From Cristatella mucedo (lineage: Eukaryota > Bryozoa > Phylactolaemata > Cristatellidae), in contig WPIO01000007.1 of assembly GCA_009760855.2 (NCBI GenBank), positions 3,053,501-3,117,500 on the forward strand: 64,000 nt of DNA. Direction: 5' to 3'. The translations under genes were made by a program, and so were the position numbers. Shown here in pieces: positions 63,160 to 64,000 of the stretch; position 1 is the first letter of the stretch; each line of letters starts with the position of its first letter. The notes beneath the pieces are model-generated. The model worked only from the letters and a program-made list of their open reading frames with translations, was not told where the DNA came from and ran no database searches.

Positions 63160-64000
63160 AGCCTCAACATGTGTCTCTGTATGCGGATGTGTCTGTGCAA
63201 GTCTTAGCATGAGCGTTTGCACGAGTAGCATATCGAATTTATTTTTCTCGCTCGTCTTCATCCCTGAGAAATTAAAGCATTCAGCAGCAGGCAAACGAGT
63301 GCCTCTTAACCTAACCCAAAAACTAACTCTTAGCCAGCTAGAAGGATAAAAACAAGACACACAAGGCATCAGTAGACCAACAATGCCCTCTTGATCCAAG
63401 CTTAGTGCCAGAAAATCAATAGGGGAGCCGGCTACTTGGTGCCATACCCACACGATCAAGCTGAATCTAAGTGGGTTATGGGAAACCGAGGTCAGACATG
63501 GCAGGACAAACAGAGACAGCAGCATCCGGCAATCGTGGTGGCCCTCTGGTCAGCAGCAGCTGAGGCAATCTCTAGACAAGGGGAAACCAAACGCAGCACT
63601 GCCGAAGTGGAGGCAGAACGGACTCAAAGGTACCCAACGACCCTCCTATGCTCCTACTGCTCCTACGCTGCACTCGTGCACAGGTCTCAACACTTGCAAC
63701 AACACAATGCATTTCCCATGTGTAGCAGGTATCTGGGGCTCCTCCCGCCCCCCCCCCCATATTCCCCGTCTGCCCCGGAAAGATACCGCTTGGAAGTGGC
63801 ATCAGTGGGCCTCGGATCCAGAAATGAGACATTCTCCATCTCTTGTATCTGGCAATCGCATGCAGCGCCGTTGTGTTTGCATACGCTGCAACTGCAACTA
63901 CGAGTGAAAGGCCAGCTTGAAAGGCCAAAGCCGGCAGAGATTGTACATTCCCAGAGTGCATAAATACGCAGAAATTCGCAAAGACAAAGACAAAACAGCC
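63160..64000. other. No gene recognised
   Basis: Frames at 63436-63963 on both strands are open but have no family match. A C10 run is at 63750. Confidence 0.45.

Overview
The window is metazoan nuclear DNA. It has many short exons with GT-AG (and a few GC-AG) introns, long dinucleotide microsatellites, LINE fragments ending in (ATT)n, tRNA-derived SINEs and a hAT-type element. The one protein-coding gene I can reconstruct is an unconventional class IX myosin (myosin motor, IQ motifs, C1 zinc finger and RhoGAP in one chain). That class is animal-specific, and the exon sequences look invertebrate. I cannot name the phylum with confidence.

Layout. The myosin IX gene lies on the minus strand from about 54119 down to 4233. 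I assembled 37 exons by matching protein motifs and checking that every neighbouring pair of splice phases is compatible. The chain totals 6018 nt (2005 residues plus stop) and starts inside the motor at the segment just before switch I. The P-loop and the N-terminal RA-like region are not visible, so the 5' end is presumably beyond base 64000. Order on the minus strand: motor head (54119-25859), two IQ motifs (24208-23934), a long low-complexity Ser/Pro/Ala-rich tail (23675-18821), a linker (17773-16906), C1 finger (15484-15176), RhoGAP (8565-about 6250) and an acidic C-terminal tail (5800-4233).

Introns and flanks are full of repeats. LINE family 1 (L2/CR1-like reverse transcriptase, 3' tail ending in ATT repeats) is present in at least ten 5'-truncated copies. 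A second LINE family is present in two copies. SINE family 1 has pol III boxes and a 3' tail matching LINE family 1. SINE family 2 has a different body that contains a hairpin. There is one 409-bp hAT-like MITE, a 12-bp minisatellite of about 33 units, a 13-bp minisatellite, and more than a dozen (CT)n, (GA)n, (CA)n, (TG)n and (TA)n tracts. Many long open frames here are translations of these simple repeats.

Function. The gene would encode a motor-tethered Rho GTPase-activating protein: an actin-based motor carrying a RhoGAP domain whose catalytic arginine is present. A possible separate first exon sits on the plus strand near 55800-56072, but its product is not recognised. No bacterial-type system, CRISPR array or viral gene was seen. 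The most unusual items are an in-frame, stop-free intron inside the myosin gene (exitron-like), a dimeric SINE with two nearly identical copies, and a possible covarying hairpin in SINE family 2.
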